Shown: positions 19,705 to 29,174, counted from the first letter of the stretch. The stretch is DNA of 64,000 nt from Brevundimonas pishanensis (GCF_022750635.1 NZ_JAJKBG010000001.1:1-64000); one strand, 5' to 3'. Made by a program: numbers and translations. The notes: generated by a model not told the origin, from the sequence alone.

Positions 19705-20601
19705 ATGAAGATTATTTTTATCGGCAACTGTCAGGCCCAGGCTCTGACACAGATCGCGCATTACCTCCGTCTTGATGCAGAGCTGATTGTCGTCCCCCCT
19801 GTGTTCGATCTGGGTGGTTTCAACACCCCCGAAGTCAAGGAAAAGATCTACTCTGCCGACGTCGTCTTCTCGCAGCGCGTGAACGAGGACTATCCGGCAG
19901 AGTTCGTGCGTCCGTCAGTCCTGCGCGAGGCGCTGGGCTCGAAGGTGGTGATCTGGCCCAATATCTATTTCGACGGCTATTTCCCGGGCGTCCGCTACGT
20001 CTATGCCCACAGCGGCAACAAGGTGACGGGCCCGCTGTCGGACTATCACTTCCTGCAAATCCAGCAGTCTTACAAGGACGGTCTTACGCCGGCGCAGGCA
20101 TGGGAAGCGTTCACCAGCCCCGAGCCTTCTCCGCTGGTTCCGGCCGATCCCGTCGGGGATTCAATCGCTAATCTGCGCAACCGCGAGCAGGATTCCGACT
20201 TCGGTATGTCGGACTACATCGAAGCCAACTTCGCCCGTACGAAGATGTTCTATTCGATGAACCACCCGACCGATGAAGTGTTGCAAGAAGCCCTGCGTCG
20301 CATGGTCGAGGTGGCCGGTATCGACCTCAAGGTTCCAGCCTATGATCCGGCCTTGCTGGCAGGGTATCCGTACACCCTGAACGAGATCGATCTGCCGATC
20401 CTGCCGTTCGTGCAAAAGCTTTACAACACGCCCTCGTCGCCGCTCGACACCATCGTCGGTCGCGATCTAACATTTGACGGCAATATGCACTCGGCCAGCA
20501 GCGAGCTGAAAACCTACACCGGCCCCGAACTCGTCGAGGCCTTCTACAAGGTATACGAGAGCGCCGAAGCTGCGGACGCCGTCTTCATGCAAGGGTACTG
20601 A
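19705..20601 (+). CDS. WcbI-like polysaccharide biosynthesis protein (putative acyltransferase)
   Basis: A 298-aa protein that opens with KIIFIGNCQAQALTQIAHYL, the diagnostic NCQ motif of the WcbI family. The family was first described from the Burkholderia pseudomallei capsule, where it has an unusual CoA-binding fold and is proposed to acetylate the heptose polymer. FSQRVNEDYP and VIWPNIYFDGYFPGVRYVYA are further family-like blocks. It lies between a methyltransferase gene and hddA with 2-5 nt gaps. The pairing of WcbI with heptose-activation genes repeats the Burkholderia arrangement, which supports the call. Confidence 0.82.
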   Translation: MKIIFIGNCQAQALTQIAHYLRLDAELIVVPPVFDLGGFNTPEVKEKIYSADVVFSQRVNEDYPAEFVRPSVLREALGSKVVIWPNIYFDGYFPGVRYVYAHSGNKVTGPLSDYHFLQIQQSYKDGLTPAQAWEAFTSPEPSPLVPADPVGDSIANLRNREQDSDFGMSDYIEANFARTKMFYSMNHPTDEVLQEALRRMVEVAGIDLKVPAYDPALLAGYPYTLNEIDLPILPFVQKLYNTPSSPLDTIVGRDLTFDGNMHSASSELKTYTGPELVEAFYKVYESAEAADAVFMQGY

Positions 20602-20603
20602 CC

Positions 20604-21662
20604 TTGAACCGGTTCGATCTGACCCACCCCAGCGCCGTCCGCGCACGCGCTCCGCTCCGACTTGGTTTCGCGGGGGGTGGTACGGATCTTTCTCCGTTCT
20701 GTGACGAGCACGGTGGCTTCGTGATGAACGCCACTGTGTCTCTGTACGCGTACGCCTATCTGGAGCCACGCAAGGACGACCGCGTCCACTTCGTGGCTCT
20801 CGAACATGGCGAGACCTTCGACCACGAGTGTCTGGCAGAACTGCCTCTGGGCAAGGAAGCGCTGCTGCATCGCGGCGTCTACAACCGTATCGTGCGCGAT
20901 TTTAACGGCGGCCAGCCGTTGCCCGTTACGGTCCGCACGTCGGTCGATGTTCCGTCCGGCTCGGGCATGGGTGGTTCGTCGGCTCTGGTCGTTGCGCTAG
21001 TCGAAGCCTATCGCAACCACCTGCGCCTGCCGCTGGGTGAATATGATGTTGCACGCCTCGCCTTCTCGATCGAACGCGAGGACCTGTTGCTCGCAGGCGG
21101 CAAGCAGGACCAGTATGCGGCCGCCTTCGGTGGCTTCAACTTCATGGAGTTCGGGGCAGAGGGTCGCGCGATCATTAATCCCCTGCGCGTCCCCGAAGCG
21201 ATGATCAACGAGCTCGAAGCCTCGTTGGTGCTCTATTACACCGGCCAGGCCCGTGAATCGGCCAACATCATCGAGACACAGCAAAAGAACATCACCGACC
21301 AGAACAAATCGTCGATGGACGCAATGATACGCCTCAAAGACGAAGCTGTGGCGATGAAGGAATCTTTGCTGACGTGCAGCATCGACCGCCTAGCAGAGAC
21401 CCTGCGCCGTGGCTGGGAAGCCAAGAAGGCGACCTCCAGCGCGATCAGCAACTCCGAAATCGAGCGCATCCTCGAGCTCGCCATGGACAACGGTGCCATG
21501 GCCGGCAAGGTGTCGGGCGCAGGCGGCGGCGGCTTTTTGATGCTCCTCTGCCCACCCCACAAGCGCCAGAAGCTGGTTCAGGTGCTGGCCCAACAACAGG
21601 GTCAGTTGCTGCCCTGCAAATTTACCCCTGAAGGTGCCACCTCGTGGCGCGCCCTGTCCTGA
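20604..21662 (+). CDS. hddA: D-glycero-alpha-D-manno-heptose 7-phosphate kinase (GHMP kinase)
   Basis: A 352-aa GHMP kinase. The N-terminal RAPLRLGFAGGGTDLSPFCD is the HddA-type substrate loop, the ATP-binding motif is VPSGSGMGGSSALVVALVEA (residues about 112-131), and the C-terminal motif is KVSGAGGGGFLMLL. HddA phosphorylates D,D-heptose 7-phosphate at C1 on the way to GDP-heptose; fucose kinase-like relatives are the main alternative. The start is TTG 20604 with AAGGG upstream, since no suitable ATG exists before the conserved N terminus. The following gene encodes the matching nucleotidyltransferase. Confidence 0.87.
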   Translation: MNRFDLTHPSAVRARAPLRLGFAGGGTDLSPFCDEHGGFVMNATVSLYAYAYLEPRKDDRVHFVALEHGETFDHECLAELPLGKEALLHRGVYNRIVRDFNGGQPLPVTVRTSVDVPSGSGMGGSSALVVALVEAYRNHLRLPLGEYDVARLAFSIEREDLLLAGGKQDQYAAAFGGFNFMEFGAEGRAIINPLRVPEAMINELEASLVLYYTGQARESANIIETQQKNITDQNKSSMDAMIRLKDEAVAMKESLLTCSIDRLAETLRRGWEAKKATSSAISNSEIERILELAMDNGAMAGKVSGAGGGGFLMLLCPPHKRQKLVQVLAQQQGQLLPCKFTPEGATSWRALS

Positions 21663-21675
21663 GCCTCGTTACGCG

Positions 21676-22398
21676 ATGACAATGCCCCCTATCCGCCAAG
21701 CCGTAATCCTGTGCGGCGGCATCGGTTCGCGACTGGGCGAGTTGACCAAATCGACGCCCAAGCCGCTGCTACCCGTGGCGGGACGTCCGTTTCTGGCCTT
21801 CCTGATCGACCGTCTGCGTGAGGAGAAGCTGGACCGGTTCCTGCTGCTCGCCGCCTTCGAGAACGAGCAGATCAAGCGCTTCGCTGCGGAATATATGGCC
21901 CAACATCCGCAGGTCACCATCGAGGTCGCGGTTGAGCCCGGTCGCGTTGGAACAGGCGGTGCCATCTGGCATGCCCGCGACGCCCTTGATGCCTATTTCT
22001 ATCTGCTGAACGGCGACTCGTGGCTGAACGCATCCTTGCGCGACCTCGATACCCTCATGACGGCCGATACCATGGGGGTCCTGTCGCTGCGGCATGTCGA
22101 GGACCGCAGCCGTTACGGTGCCGTACAGACGCAGGGCTCGCAGGTCACCGTCTTCGGCGGCTCAGGCAGTGCGTCCGGTCCGGGATATATCAACGGCGGC
22201 GTCTATCTGTTCTCGAAAGACATTGTAGAGCATCTGCCCGAAGACGGATCACTAGAACAGGTCACCCTACCTCCGCTTGCCGAACAGGGGAAACTCTCCG
22301 GCGTTCCACGTGATTGTTATTTCATCGATATCGGCGTCATCGAAGATTTCGATCGCGCCCAGACCGAGCTCATGGGTCAAATCGCCCATAAAGCTTAG
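21676..22398 (+). CDS. hddC: Sugar nucleotidyltransferase, probable heptose 1-phosphate guanylyltransferase
   Basis: A 240-aa GT-A-like nucleotidyltransferase with the signature LCGGIGSRLGELTKSTPKPL (residues about 10-29) and then LPVAGRPFLAFLIDRL. The metal-binding Asp is in YLLNGDSWLN, and a GYINGGVYLF block near residue 175 is typical of HddC/RmlA-like enzymes. Placed directly after hddA, it most likely makes GDP-D-glycero-alpha-D-manno-heptose. A CDP or other nucleotide specificity cannot be excluded. ATG 21676 is preferred; the frame runs 42 nt further into hddA. Confidence 0.83.
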   Translation: MTMPPIRQAVILCGGIGSRLGELTKSTPKPLLPVAGRPFLAFLIDRLREEKLDRFLLLAAFENEQIKRFAAEYMAQHPQVTIEVAVEPGRVGTGGAIWHARDALDAYFYLLNGDSWLNASLRDLDTLMTADTMGVLSLRHVEDRSRYGAVQTQGSQVTVFGGSGSASGPGYINGGVYLFSKDIVEHLPEDGSLEQVTLPPLAEQGKLSGVPRDCYFIDIGVIEDFDRAQTELMGQIAHKA

Positions 22399-22515
22399 AC
22401 GTACAGGGACTTTGGGCGTAATAATTTGTAAGTGCGGCCAGTATTCTGGTTCTGTTTCATAGTTTTCAGACTAGGCATCGTTTCCCCCATCCACTCGAAA
22501 CACCCGACGCCCCCT

Positions 22516-23718
22516 ATGACGCTCACCGTTGCACGCGAACGATTCAACAGCGAACTTGCAACAACCAAACAGTGGTTGTTCGGGTCTGCCCTGCCGCTGT
22601 GGAGCACGCGTGGCACTGATTTGGTCAACGGCGGCTTCTTCGAGCGACTGAACCCCGACGACACCATCCCGCTGGACCCGCGCCGTTCGCGACTGGTGGC
22701 CCGCCAGATCTACGTCTTTGCCAAAGCGCACGATCTGGGCTGGGACGGCCCCTGCGCCCAGCGCATCCAGCATGGTCTCGATTTCCTGCTGGGCAAATGC
22801 ATGCAGCCCGATGGCCGTCTGGTCGCCAGTGTGGCGGCAGACGGATCGGTTATCGACGACAGCTTCACGCTCTATGACTACGCCTTCGCCCTGTTCGCGC
22901 TGGCCGCTGCCGCTCGCGTCCAGACTGACAGCGCCGCTGCGCTCGAGCAAAAGGCGCTGGCCTTGGTCGAAGCTCTGGACACCCAGCGCCGCTCACCGGA
23001 CGGTCGGGGCTATCAGGACGATCCGGCCGTCCTGAAATCCAACCCGCACATGCATTTGCTCGAGGCCGCGATCGCGTGGACGCGGTCATCGTCCAACCCG
23101 CACTGGTCCGACATGGCGAACCGGTTGGCCGATCTGTGCGTGCAAACCTTCATCGATCCCCGGTGCAAGGCCGTCCGCGAGTATTTCTCGACAGATTGGG
23201 CACCGCTGGATAGCGAAGAGCATGTCGGTATCGAACCGGGTCACCAGTTCGAGTGGGCCTGGTTGTTGATGGACTGGGGCCGAATTGCGGGCCGACCGGA
23301 GCTGCTAGCCCACGCCCGCGACATCTACGACACCGGCGAGATCTACGGCGTGAGCGCAGAGGGGTTGGCCGTAAATACTATTACTCCGGACAGGTCGGTG
23401 CGCGACGCCCGCCATCGTTTGTGGCCACAGACTGAGCGCTTGAAAGCCAAAACCTCCCTCGTGAAACTGGCCGGCGAAGCTGAGCGTGATGCGGCGCTGG
23501 ATGAGGTCAGCGATGCCCTTGTGGCGCTGCGCCGCTACTTCGATCACCCCATTGAAGGGGCATGGTGGGAGCATCTGGGGCCGGACGGTACGCCCGCCCA
23601 CGAGCCGACCCGCGCCAGCAGCCTCTACCACATCACCTGTGCACTGGTTGAGGCCGACAGCCTGCGCCCCGTCGCAGAACGCGTCGGGCATGCTAAAGAC
23701 GCTGCATACGCTTCGTAA
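22516..23718 (+). CDS. AGE-family epimerase/isomerase (N-acylglucosamine 2-epimerase-like)
   Basis: A 400-aa (alpha/alpha)6-barrel protein of the N-acylglucosamine 2-epimerase/mannose-6-phosphate isomerase superfamily. Motifs include DDSFTLYDYAFALFALAAAA, NPHMHLLEAAIAW with catalytic-type His residues, and EPGHQFEWAWLLMDW with the second His/Glu pair. A late SSLYHITCAL completes the set. It probably interconverts sugar or sugar-phosphate epimers feeding the polymer. It follows hddC after a 117-nt gap, which is larger than elsewhere in the operon and could hold its own promoter. ATG at 22516 is chosen; an upstream ATG at 22432 would add an unrelated hydrophobic leader. Confidence 0.83.
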   Translation: MTLTVARERFNSELATTKQWLFGSALPLWSTRGTDLVNGGFFERLNPDDTIPLDPRRSRLVARQIYVFAKAHDLGWDGPCAQRIQHGLDFLLGKCMQPDGRLVASVAADGSVIDDSFTLYDYAFALFALAAAARVQTDSAAALEQKALALVEALDTQRRSPDGRGYQDDPAVLKSNPHMHLLEAAIAWTRSSSNPHWSDMANRLADLCVQTFIDPRCKAVREYFSTDWAPLDSEEHVGIEPGHQFEWAWLLMDWGRIAGRPELLAHARDIYDTGEIYGVSAEGLAVNTITPDRSVRDARHRLWPQTERLKAKTSLVKLAGEAERDAALDEVSDALVALRRYFDHPIEGAWWEHLGPDGTPAHEPTRASSLYHITCALVEADSLRPVAERVGHAKDAAYAS

Positions 23719-23751
23719 GGCCGCCGCAGGCCTCGCCCTAGGGGGGCCGAT

Positions 23752-24873
23752 TTGGCAAAGAATCCACGGATTCTGATCGTTACACCGACCTATACCCATC
23801 CGCAGGATCAGGGGAACTCGGCACGCATTCACGCCTTTGCGACCCAGCTTCAGCGACGCGGCATTGAGATCGACGTCCTGTATTTCGTACTTGATGGCCT
23901 GCGTGACGAAAGCCTGCACCCAATGCAGGCGCAATGGAACGCCGTGCATCTGCTGCCGCAGATGCCCCACAAGCAACAGTCGTTCGCCTCTCACTGGGGA
24001 CTGGATGACTGGTGTCCGGACACCCTCATCAGCCGCGTGCGCGCCCTTAACGCTGCCAATCAATATGCCGCGGTCATCGTCAACTATGTCTGGCTTTCCG
24101 GCTGCTTCGAGGGCGTGCACGACAGCTTGCGCATTCTGGACACTCACGACCTGTTCGGAGACCGCGCCCGCATCGCCGCCGCGGCCGGACTGGAACCGTC
24201 CTGGTTCTTTACCACCGTCGACGAAGAACAACGCGGGCTGGACCGTGCCGATCTGGTGCTGGCTATTCAGGATCAGGAAGAAGCTGCGCTTGCCGCCCGA
24301 ACCACCTCGCGGGTTATGACTGTCGGGCACTTGATCAACGCCCTGCCCGCCCTAGACCGGCCGCAATCCGATCAGCCTGTATTCGGCTATTTCGGCAGCG
24401 CCAATCCGTGGAATGTCGCATCGGTGCGTGCTCTGGATAAGGCTCTGGCCGAGCGTGGCTCTACCGCTCGCTGGGCCATGGCAGGTTCGGTGTCTCGTAA
24501 AGTGCCTGACCTCAGGACGTCCCCGATCAATCTTGGGCGGGTCGATCAGGTCAGCGACTTTTACGACATGGTCGACTGTGTTCTGAACCCCATGACCGCA
24601 GGCACCGGACTGAAGATCAAAACCATCGAAGCTCTGGCCCACGGTCGTCCTGTGATGGGCACCGATCAGGCTTTTGCAGGCCTGCCTGCCCTCCACGAAG
24701 GCCACCGTCTTTCCGATCCCGATGCCATGGTCGCGGCAATGGACGCCTATTGTGAAAGCCGTTCCTATCGCGATGAACTGGCGCTAGCCTCGCGGGCGGT
24801 CTGGCGCGAATATACCTCGCTAACCGAAACCCAGTACGACGCTTTGGCCAAAGCAATCAGGGCTTACAAATAA
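23752..24873 (+). CDS. GT4-like glycosyltransferase
   Basis: A 373-aa GT-B protein. The N-terminal RILIVTPTYTHPQDQGNSAR is the glycine/asparagine acceptor loop, ILDTHDLFGDRARIAAAAGL is typical of the family, and the donor side has FGYFGSANPWNVASVRALDK then MTAGTGLKIKTIEALAHGRP. The last motif is close to that in the 908-aa enzyme. The start is TTG 23752 preceded by AGGGGGG, a strong ribosome site. It is followed 2 nt later by the 394-aa accessory gene, so the two are probably made together. Confidence 0.85.
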   Translation: MAKNPRILIVTPTYTHPQDQGNSARIHAFATQLQRRGIEIDVLYFVLDGLRDESLHPMQAQWNAVHLLPQMPHKQQSFASHWGLDDWCPDTLISRVRALNAANQYAAVIVNYVWLSGCFEGVHDSLRILDTHDLFGDRARIAAAAGLEPSWFFTTVDEEQRGLDRADLVLAIQDQEEAALAARTTSRVMTVGHLINALPALDRPQSDQPVFGYFGSANPWNVASVRALDKALAERGSTARWAMAGSVSRKVPDLRTSPINLGRVDQVSDFYDMVDCVLNPMTAGTGLKIKTIEALAHGRPVMGTDQAFAGLPALHEGHRLSDPDAMVAAMDAYCESRSYRDELALASRAVWREYTSLTETQYDALAKAIRAYK

Positions 24874-24875
24874 AC

Positions 24876-26060
24876 ATGACTTCTTCCCTGTCGTCCTCGC
24901 CCCTCGCGTTCGAAATGTTTACCGCTGGTGCCATCCAACTGGTCCAGCAAGGCGCAGGTACGAGCGGACGGTTACAGGCCTTTGTGCGCGGCGTGCCGCT
25001 CGGTGCGCCCGTCGAGTTTTCCTCTGAAGACAGCCGCATTCTGGTGCCCGTAGAGCGCTTTCCGCATGTGGAGTTTCCCGCCGAGGTGCGCATCGGTTGG
25101 GCGGATGGGCAAGACGCTGTGATCCCGATACGCGTCGATGGTGCCGATGTCGTCGCAGGCCTTGTGGGCCAAGGGACCTTGAGCGAGGTATCGGTCCAGT
25201 TCCGTAACGGCCTTATCGTGGGCACAGCACGCAACCGCGCCAATGGGGTAACGGTGCCCATGATGATGGGACGCGTGAACGGTACCCTGCTGCGCGCTGT
25301 CGAGACGCGACTGTCTGGCGCAGATGACACTGGCGGGGCCTCGTTCCGCTTTACCCTTCCCGTCGAGGCCAGCGATTTCTCGGACCGCGGTGCGTCATTT
25401 GAAATCCTGCACGCGCCGTCTCTGGAATGCATCTGGCGCAGCGTTCTGGCTCCGGCTGACACCTTGATGGGCGGCGGAATCGTTACCGACATCCGTTTGT
25501 CCGAAGCCGAACGAAAACTGGCAGATGCCAGCCTCGCGCTTGAAACCAAGCTGAATGCCAAGGTGGCGAGACAGAACCGCCTGATCGAAGACCTGACGGC
25601 TCATCTGCTGTCGCTCATCGGCAAGGATGCCGACGCTCGCGAACAAGCGCGCCGCCTCATTTCCGATACCGCGCGTGAAGAGCCCGCCGACACGACCGTC
25701 GGCGTGGTGGGCACGCTGTCGCCCTATATGGGATGGGGATGGAGCGATGCGGGGCTGAGCGCAGACCGGATCGAGCAGCGCCGTATGGGAGCGGCTGCCA
25801 CTGTGCTCAATCCGCATCCGGATCGGCCAGTGAAGGCGATCGCTGTAACCGTGACCGAAGCTTCACCCGAGGCTCTTGCGGCGTTACGCGGCCAAACCGA
25901 TGGACGTCAGGCCGCAGTCGAACTGCCCAAGGTCGGCGGCGCACCATGCACGGTGACCGTTCGTCCTCAGGATGGCTCCAGCGTGTCGCTGGTGAGCCTG
26001 TCCTGCACCGCGCCCCGAGGTGGGATCGCGGTACAGGACATTCGCTTCTTCTACGCTTGA
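24876..26060 (+). CDS. Unrecognised polysaccharide-locus protein, beta-rich with central coiled coil
   Basis: A 394-aa protein of unknown family. Residues about 1-210 are beta-rich with no catalytic motif. Residues about 212-270 carry a helical, coiled-coil-like stretch (LSEAERKLADASLALETKLN). Residues about 285-392 form a second beta module opening PYMGWGWSDAGLSADR, loosely like the TTGWTAANDVAPWSLPPF module of the pyruvyltransferase-like protein. No signal peptide is seen. It is the last gene of the plus-strand operon, and its stop directly abuts the putA stop on the other strand. I infer a glycan-binding or scaffold role from context only. Confidence 0.7.
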   Translation: MTSSLSSSPLAFEMFTAGAIQLVQQGAGTSGRLQAFVRGVPLGAPVEFSSEDSRILVPVERFPHVEFPAEVRIGWADGQDAVIPIRVDGADVVAGLVGQGTLSEVSVQFRNGLIVGTARNRANGVTVPMMMGRVNGTLLRAVETRLSGADDTGGASFRFTLPVEASDFSDRGASFEILHAPSLECIWRSVLAPADTLMGGGIVTDIRLSEAERKLADASLALETKLNAKVARQNRLIEDLTAHLLSLIGKDADAREQARRLISDTAREEPADTTVGVVGTLSPYMGWGWSDAGLSADRIEQRRMGAAATVLNPHPDRPVKAIAVTVTEASPEALAALRGQTDGRQAAVELPKVGGAPCTVTVRPQDGSSVSLVSLSCTAPRGGIAVQDIRFFYA

Positions 26061-29000
26061 TTACAGGTTCAGCAGCGCCGGATCACCGCCTTGGGCGGCG
26101 ATGTTGATGCTGATGGCCTTTTCCGCAGCGAAGCGGATCAAGCTGTTCGGACCACCGGCTTTCGGGCCGGTGCCCGACAAGCCTTCGCCGCCGAACGGCT
26201 GGACGCCGACGACTGCGCCGATGATCGAGCGGTTGACGTAGACGTTGCCCGCCGGAACCAGCGCCATCACCTCTTCGGCGAAGGCGTCGATACGGCTGTG
26301 AACGCCCAGCGTCAGGCCAAAGCCACGGGCAGCCAGAGCACCAGCGGTCTTCTTCAGGTCCTTCGGTTCGTAGCGATAGACGTGCAGGATCGGGCCGAAC
26401 ACTTCGCGCTCCAGGAAGTCCGGCGTCGGGATCTCGGCGATGACCGGAGCGAACATGTCGCCCTTGGCCGCATCGGCAGCGAGATTACCGCGCGCGATGA
26501 TCTTGGCTGCCTTCTCCAGACGCGCGACGTGCTTCTCGAGGTTCTCGCGGCTCTCCGCATCGATCACCGGACCGATGTCGGTCTTGGGATCGGTCGGGTC
26601 GCCAAGGACCTGAACGGCCAGCGCGCCTTTCAGACCCTCGATCAGGGCATCAGCCGCATCGTGCGGCACGTAGAGGATACGAAGCGCCGAGCAACGCTGA
26701 CCGGCAGAACCAAAGGCCGACAGGATGACGTCGTCGATGATCTGTTCCTTCAGCGCCGTGGTGTCCACGAACATGCCATTCAGACCGCCGGTTTCGGCGA
26801 TGAACGGGATGATGGCACCCTGACGGTTGGCCAGACCACGGTTGATAGCGTTTGCGGTATCGGTGCCTCCGGTGAAGGCCACGCCGTCGATCATCGGGTG
26901 CGAGGTCAGGGCAGCGCCCACGGTCTCGCCACGCCCCGGAACCAGAGCCAGAAGGTCGGGGTTCAGACCCGCCTTATAATACAGGCGCACAGCTTCGGCG
27001 GCGATCAACGGCGTCTGCTCGGCAGGCTTGGCCACGACCGCGTTGCCGGCAGCCAGAGCGGCTACGATCTGGCCGGTAAAGATGGCCAGGGGGAAGTTCC
27101 ACGGGCTAATGCACCCAAAGACACCACGGCCATGCAGGACCAGTTGGTTCACTTCACCCGTCGGGCCCTTCAGGGTCTGGCGACCACCAAAGTCCTTCTC
27201 GGCCAGCATGGCATAGTAGCGGCAGAAGTCGGCGGCTTCGCGAACTTCGGCGACGCCGTCGTTCAGGGTCTTGCCTGCTTCACGCGACAGCAGGGCCACC
27301 AGGCGATCCATGTCCGCTTCTAGGGCATCTGCCATAGCGCGCAGGATCGGCGCACGGCCAGCACCCAGCATCTTGTCCCAAGAGACTTGCGCTTCTGCGG
27401 CCTTCATGACCGCTTCGTCGACCTGTTCCGGCGTCGCGTCCGAAGTTTTGCCCACGACCTGTGTGCGGTCATACGGATTGGTCACATCGCGGGCTTCGAC
27501 ACCCGTCAGCAGCTTGCCGCCGATGATCGGACCGGCCACCAGTTGCTCTGCGTCCAGCGCCTTCAGCGCCGCAGCGTGGGCTTCGCGGACCTCTGCCGTC
27601 GAATAGTCGCGGCCGAGGGAGTTCTGGCGGTCACCGTAGATGTTCATGGGCACAGGGATCTTCGGATGGCGGTCGGGCTGGGCCTCGACGGCAGTGATTG
27701 GATCGGCGGCCACATCAGCAGCCGGAACGCGCTCGTCCAGCAGGGCGTGGACGAAGGAGGAGTTGGCACCGTTTTCGAGCAGACGCCGCACCAGATAGGG
27801 CAGCAGCTCTTCATGGCCACCGACCGGCGCATAGGCGCGGACGATGATCTTTTCGTCCGACCACATGTCGCGCGCGGCGTCGTACAGAGCCTCGCCCATG
27901 CCGTGCAGGCGCTGGTGCTCGATGACCGTGTTGCGGTCACGGGCCATGCGGCGCACAGCGGCGAGCGTGTGGGCGTTGTGGGTCGCGAACTGGCAATAGA
28001 TGTGAGGCGCGGCCTCGATCATCATGCGCGCGCAGACCAGATAGTTCAGGTCCGTTGCAGGTTTGGTGGTGAAGACTGGATAATCAAGGCGGCCATTGAC
28101 CTGCGCCAGCTTGATCTCGGTATCCCAGTAGGCACCTTTGACCAGACGCACCATCAGGCGACGGTTCGTGCACTTGGACAGGTCGATCAGGCGCTGGATC
28201 GTCTCCGAGGTGCGCTTCTGATAGGCCTGAACGGCGAGGCCGAGGCCCTTCCAGTCGCCCAGCGAAGGCTCGGTGCTCAGACGCTCCAGCAGCTTCAGCG
28301 ACAAGGCGAGACGGTCGGCCTCTTCGGCATCAATCGTATAGTTGATGTCGTATTTGGCAGCGATTTCGGCCAGTCGCAGGATGCGCGGGTAGAGCTCTTC
28401 CCAGACGCGATCTTCCTGAACCGACTGATAGCGCGGCGACAGGGCCGACAGCTTGACCGAGACACCGTGGCCGGCTTCCGGCCCTTGGCCCGTGGCAGTC
28501 TTGCCGACAGCCTCGATGGCGTCGGCGTAGATCTTTTCATAGCGCTCGGCATCAGCTGTCGTGCGGGCGCCTTCACCCAGCATGTCGAAGCTGCACAGCC
28601 AGCCTTCCTTGTCGGAACGCTTCAGGGCGGATTCGATGGTGCGGCCGACCACGAACTGCTCGCCCATGATCTTGACGGCGGTGGCCACGGCCTGACGGAT
28701 GACCGGCTCGCCGATACGCGCCGCGATACCCTTGATGAAGTTCGGCAGGTCGCGCTTCACTTCGTCTTCCGGCTCGACCAGCTTGCCCGCAATCATCAGA
28801 CCGAAGCTGGAGAAGTTCACCAGCGTGCTGTCCGACTTGCCGACGTGGTTAGCCCACTCGGCCGAGCCGATCTTTTCCGAGATCAGCTTGTCGCGGGTCA
28901 GGCTGTCGGGCGTGCGCAGCAGCGCCTCGGCCAGCGTCATCAGCGCCAGACCCTCCTGGGTGCCCAGAGAATACTGCTGCAGGAAGCTTTCGACGACGCC

Positions 29001-29174
29001 CTGCTTCTTCTGGCTCTTGCGGGCGTGTTCGACCAGCTCGGTCGCTTCGGCCAGAACCCTGGCGCGCTCGCCCGCATCCAGCGGCAGTCGCGACAGCAGA
29101 TCAGAGACCGTCTCGCGTTCACCGCGATATTTGTGGTTGTCCAGACTGTCCCAGTGGCGAAGGTCACTCGACAT
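26061..29174 (-). CDS. putA: Bifunctional proline dehydrogenase / L-glutamate-gamma-semialdehyde dehydrogenase
   Basis: A 1037-aa PutA that oxidises proline to glutamate in two channelled steps using FAD and NAD. The proline dehydrogenase half (about residues 130-460) shows LMVRLVKGAYWDTEIKLAQ and the RRLLENGANSSFV active-site block. The aldehyde dehydrogenase half (about 540-1000) shows PWNFPLAIFTGQIVAAL, the general-base Glu in FIAETGG and the nucleophile in GSAGQRCSALR. The N-terminal ribbon-helix-helix repressor domain of E. coli PutA is absent, so this is the shorter enzymatic class. ATG 29174 follows AGGAG. The gene is monocistronic, transcribed away from the glycosyltransferase at 29399. 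Confidence 0.96.
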   Translation of the reverse strand: MSSDLRHWDSLDNHKYRGERETVSDLLSRLPLDAGERARVLAEATELVEHARKSQKKQGVVESFLQQYSLGTQEGLALMTLAEALLRTPDSLTRDKLISEKIGSAEWANHVGKSDSTLVNFSSFGLMIAGKLVEPEDEVKRDLPNFIKGIAARIGEPVIRQAVATAVKIMGEQFVVGRTIESALKRSDKEGWLCSFDMLGEGARTTADAERYEKIYADAIEAVGKTATGQGPEAGHGVSVKLSALSPRYQSVQEDRVWEELYPRILRLAEIAAKYDINYTIDAEEADRLALSLKLLERLSTEPSLGDWKGLGLAVQAYQKRTSETIQRLIDLSKCTNRRLMVRLVKGAYWDTEIKLAQVNGRLDYPVFTTKPATDLNYLVCARMMIEAAPHIYCQFATHNAHTLAAVRRMARDRNTVIEHQRLHGMGEALYDAARDMWSDEKIIVRAYAPVGGHEELLPYLVRRLLENGANSSFVHALLDERVPAADVAADPITAVEAQPDRHPKIPVPMNIYGDRQNSLGRDYSTAEVREAHAAALKALDAEQLVAGPIIGGKLLTGVEARDVTNPYDRTQVVGKTSDATPEQVDEAVMKAAEAQVSWDKMLGAGRAPILRAMADALEADMDRLVALLSREAGKTLNDGVAEVREAADFCRYYAMLAEKDFGGRQTLKGPTGEVNQLVLHGRGVFGCISPWNFPLAIFTGQIVAALAAGNAVVAKPAEQTPLIAAEAVRLYYKAGLNPDLLALVPGRGETVGAALTSHPMIDGVAFTGGTDTANAINRGLANRQGAIIPFIAETGGLNGMFVDTTALKEQIIDDVILSAFGSAGQRCSALRILYVPHDAADALIEGLKGALAVQVLGDPTDPKTDIGPVIDAESRENLEKHVARLEKAAKIIARGNLAADAAKGDMFAPVIAEIPTPDFLEREVFGPILHVYRYEPKDLKKTAGALAARGFGLTLGVHSRIDAFAEEVMALVPAGNVYVNRSIIGAVVGVQPFGGEGLSGTGPKAGGPNSLIRFAAEKAISINIAAQGGDPALLNL

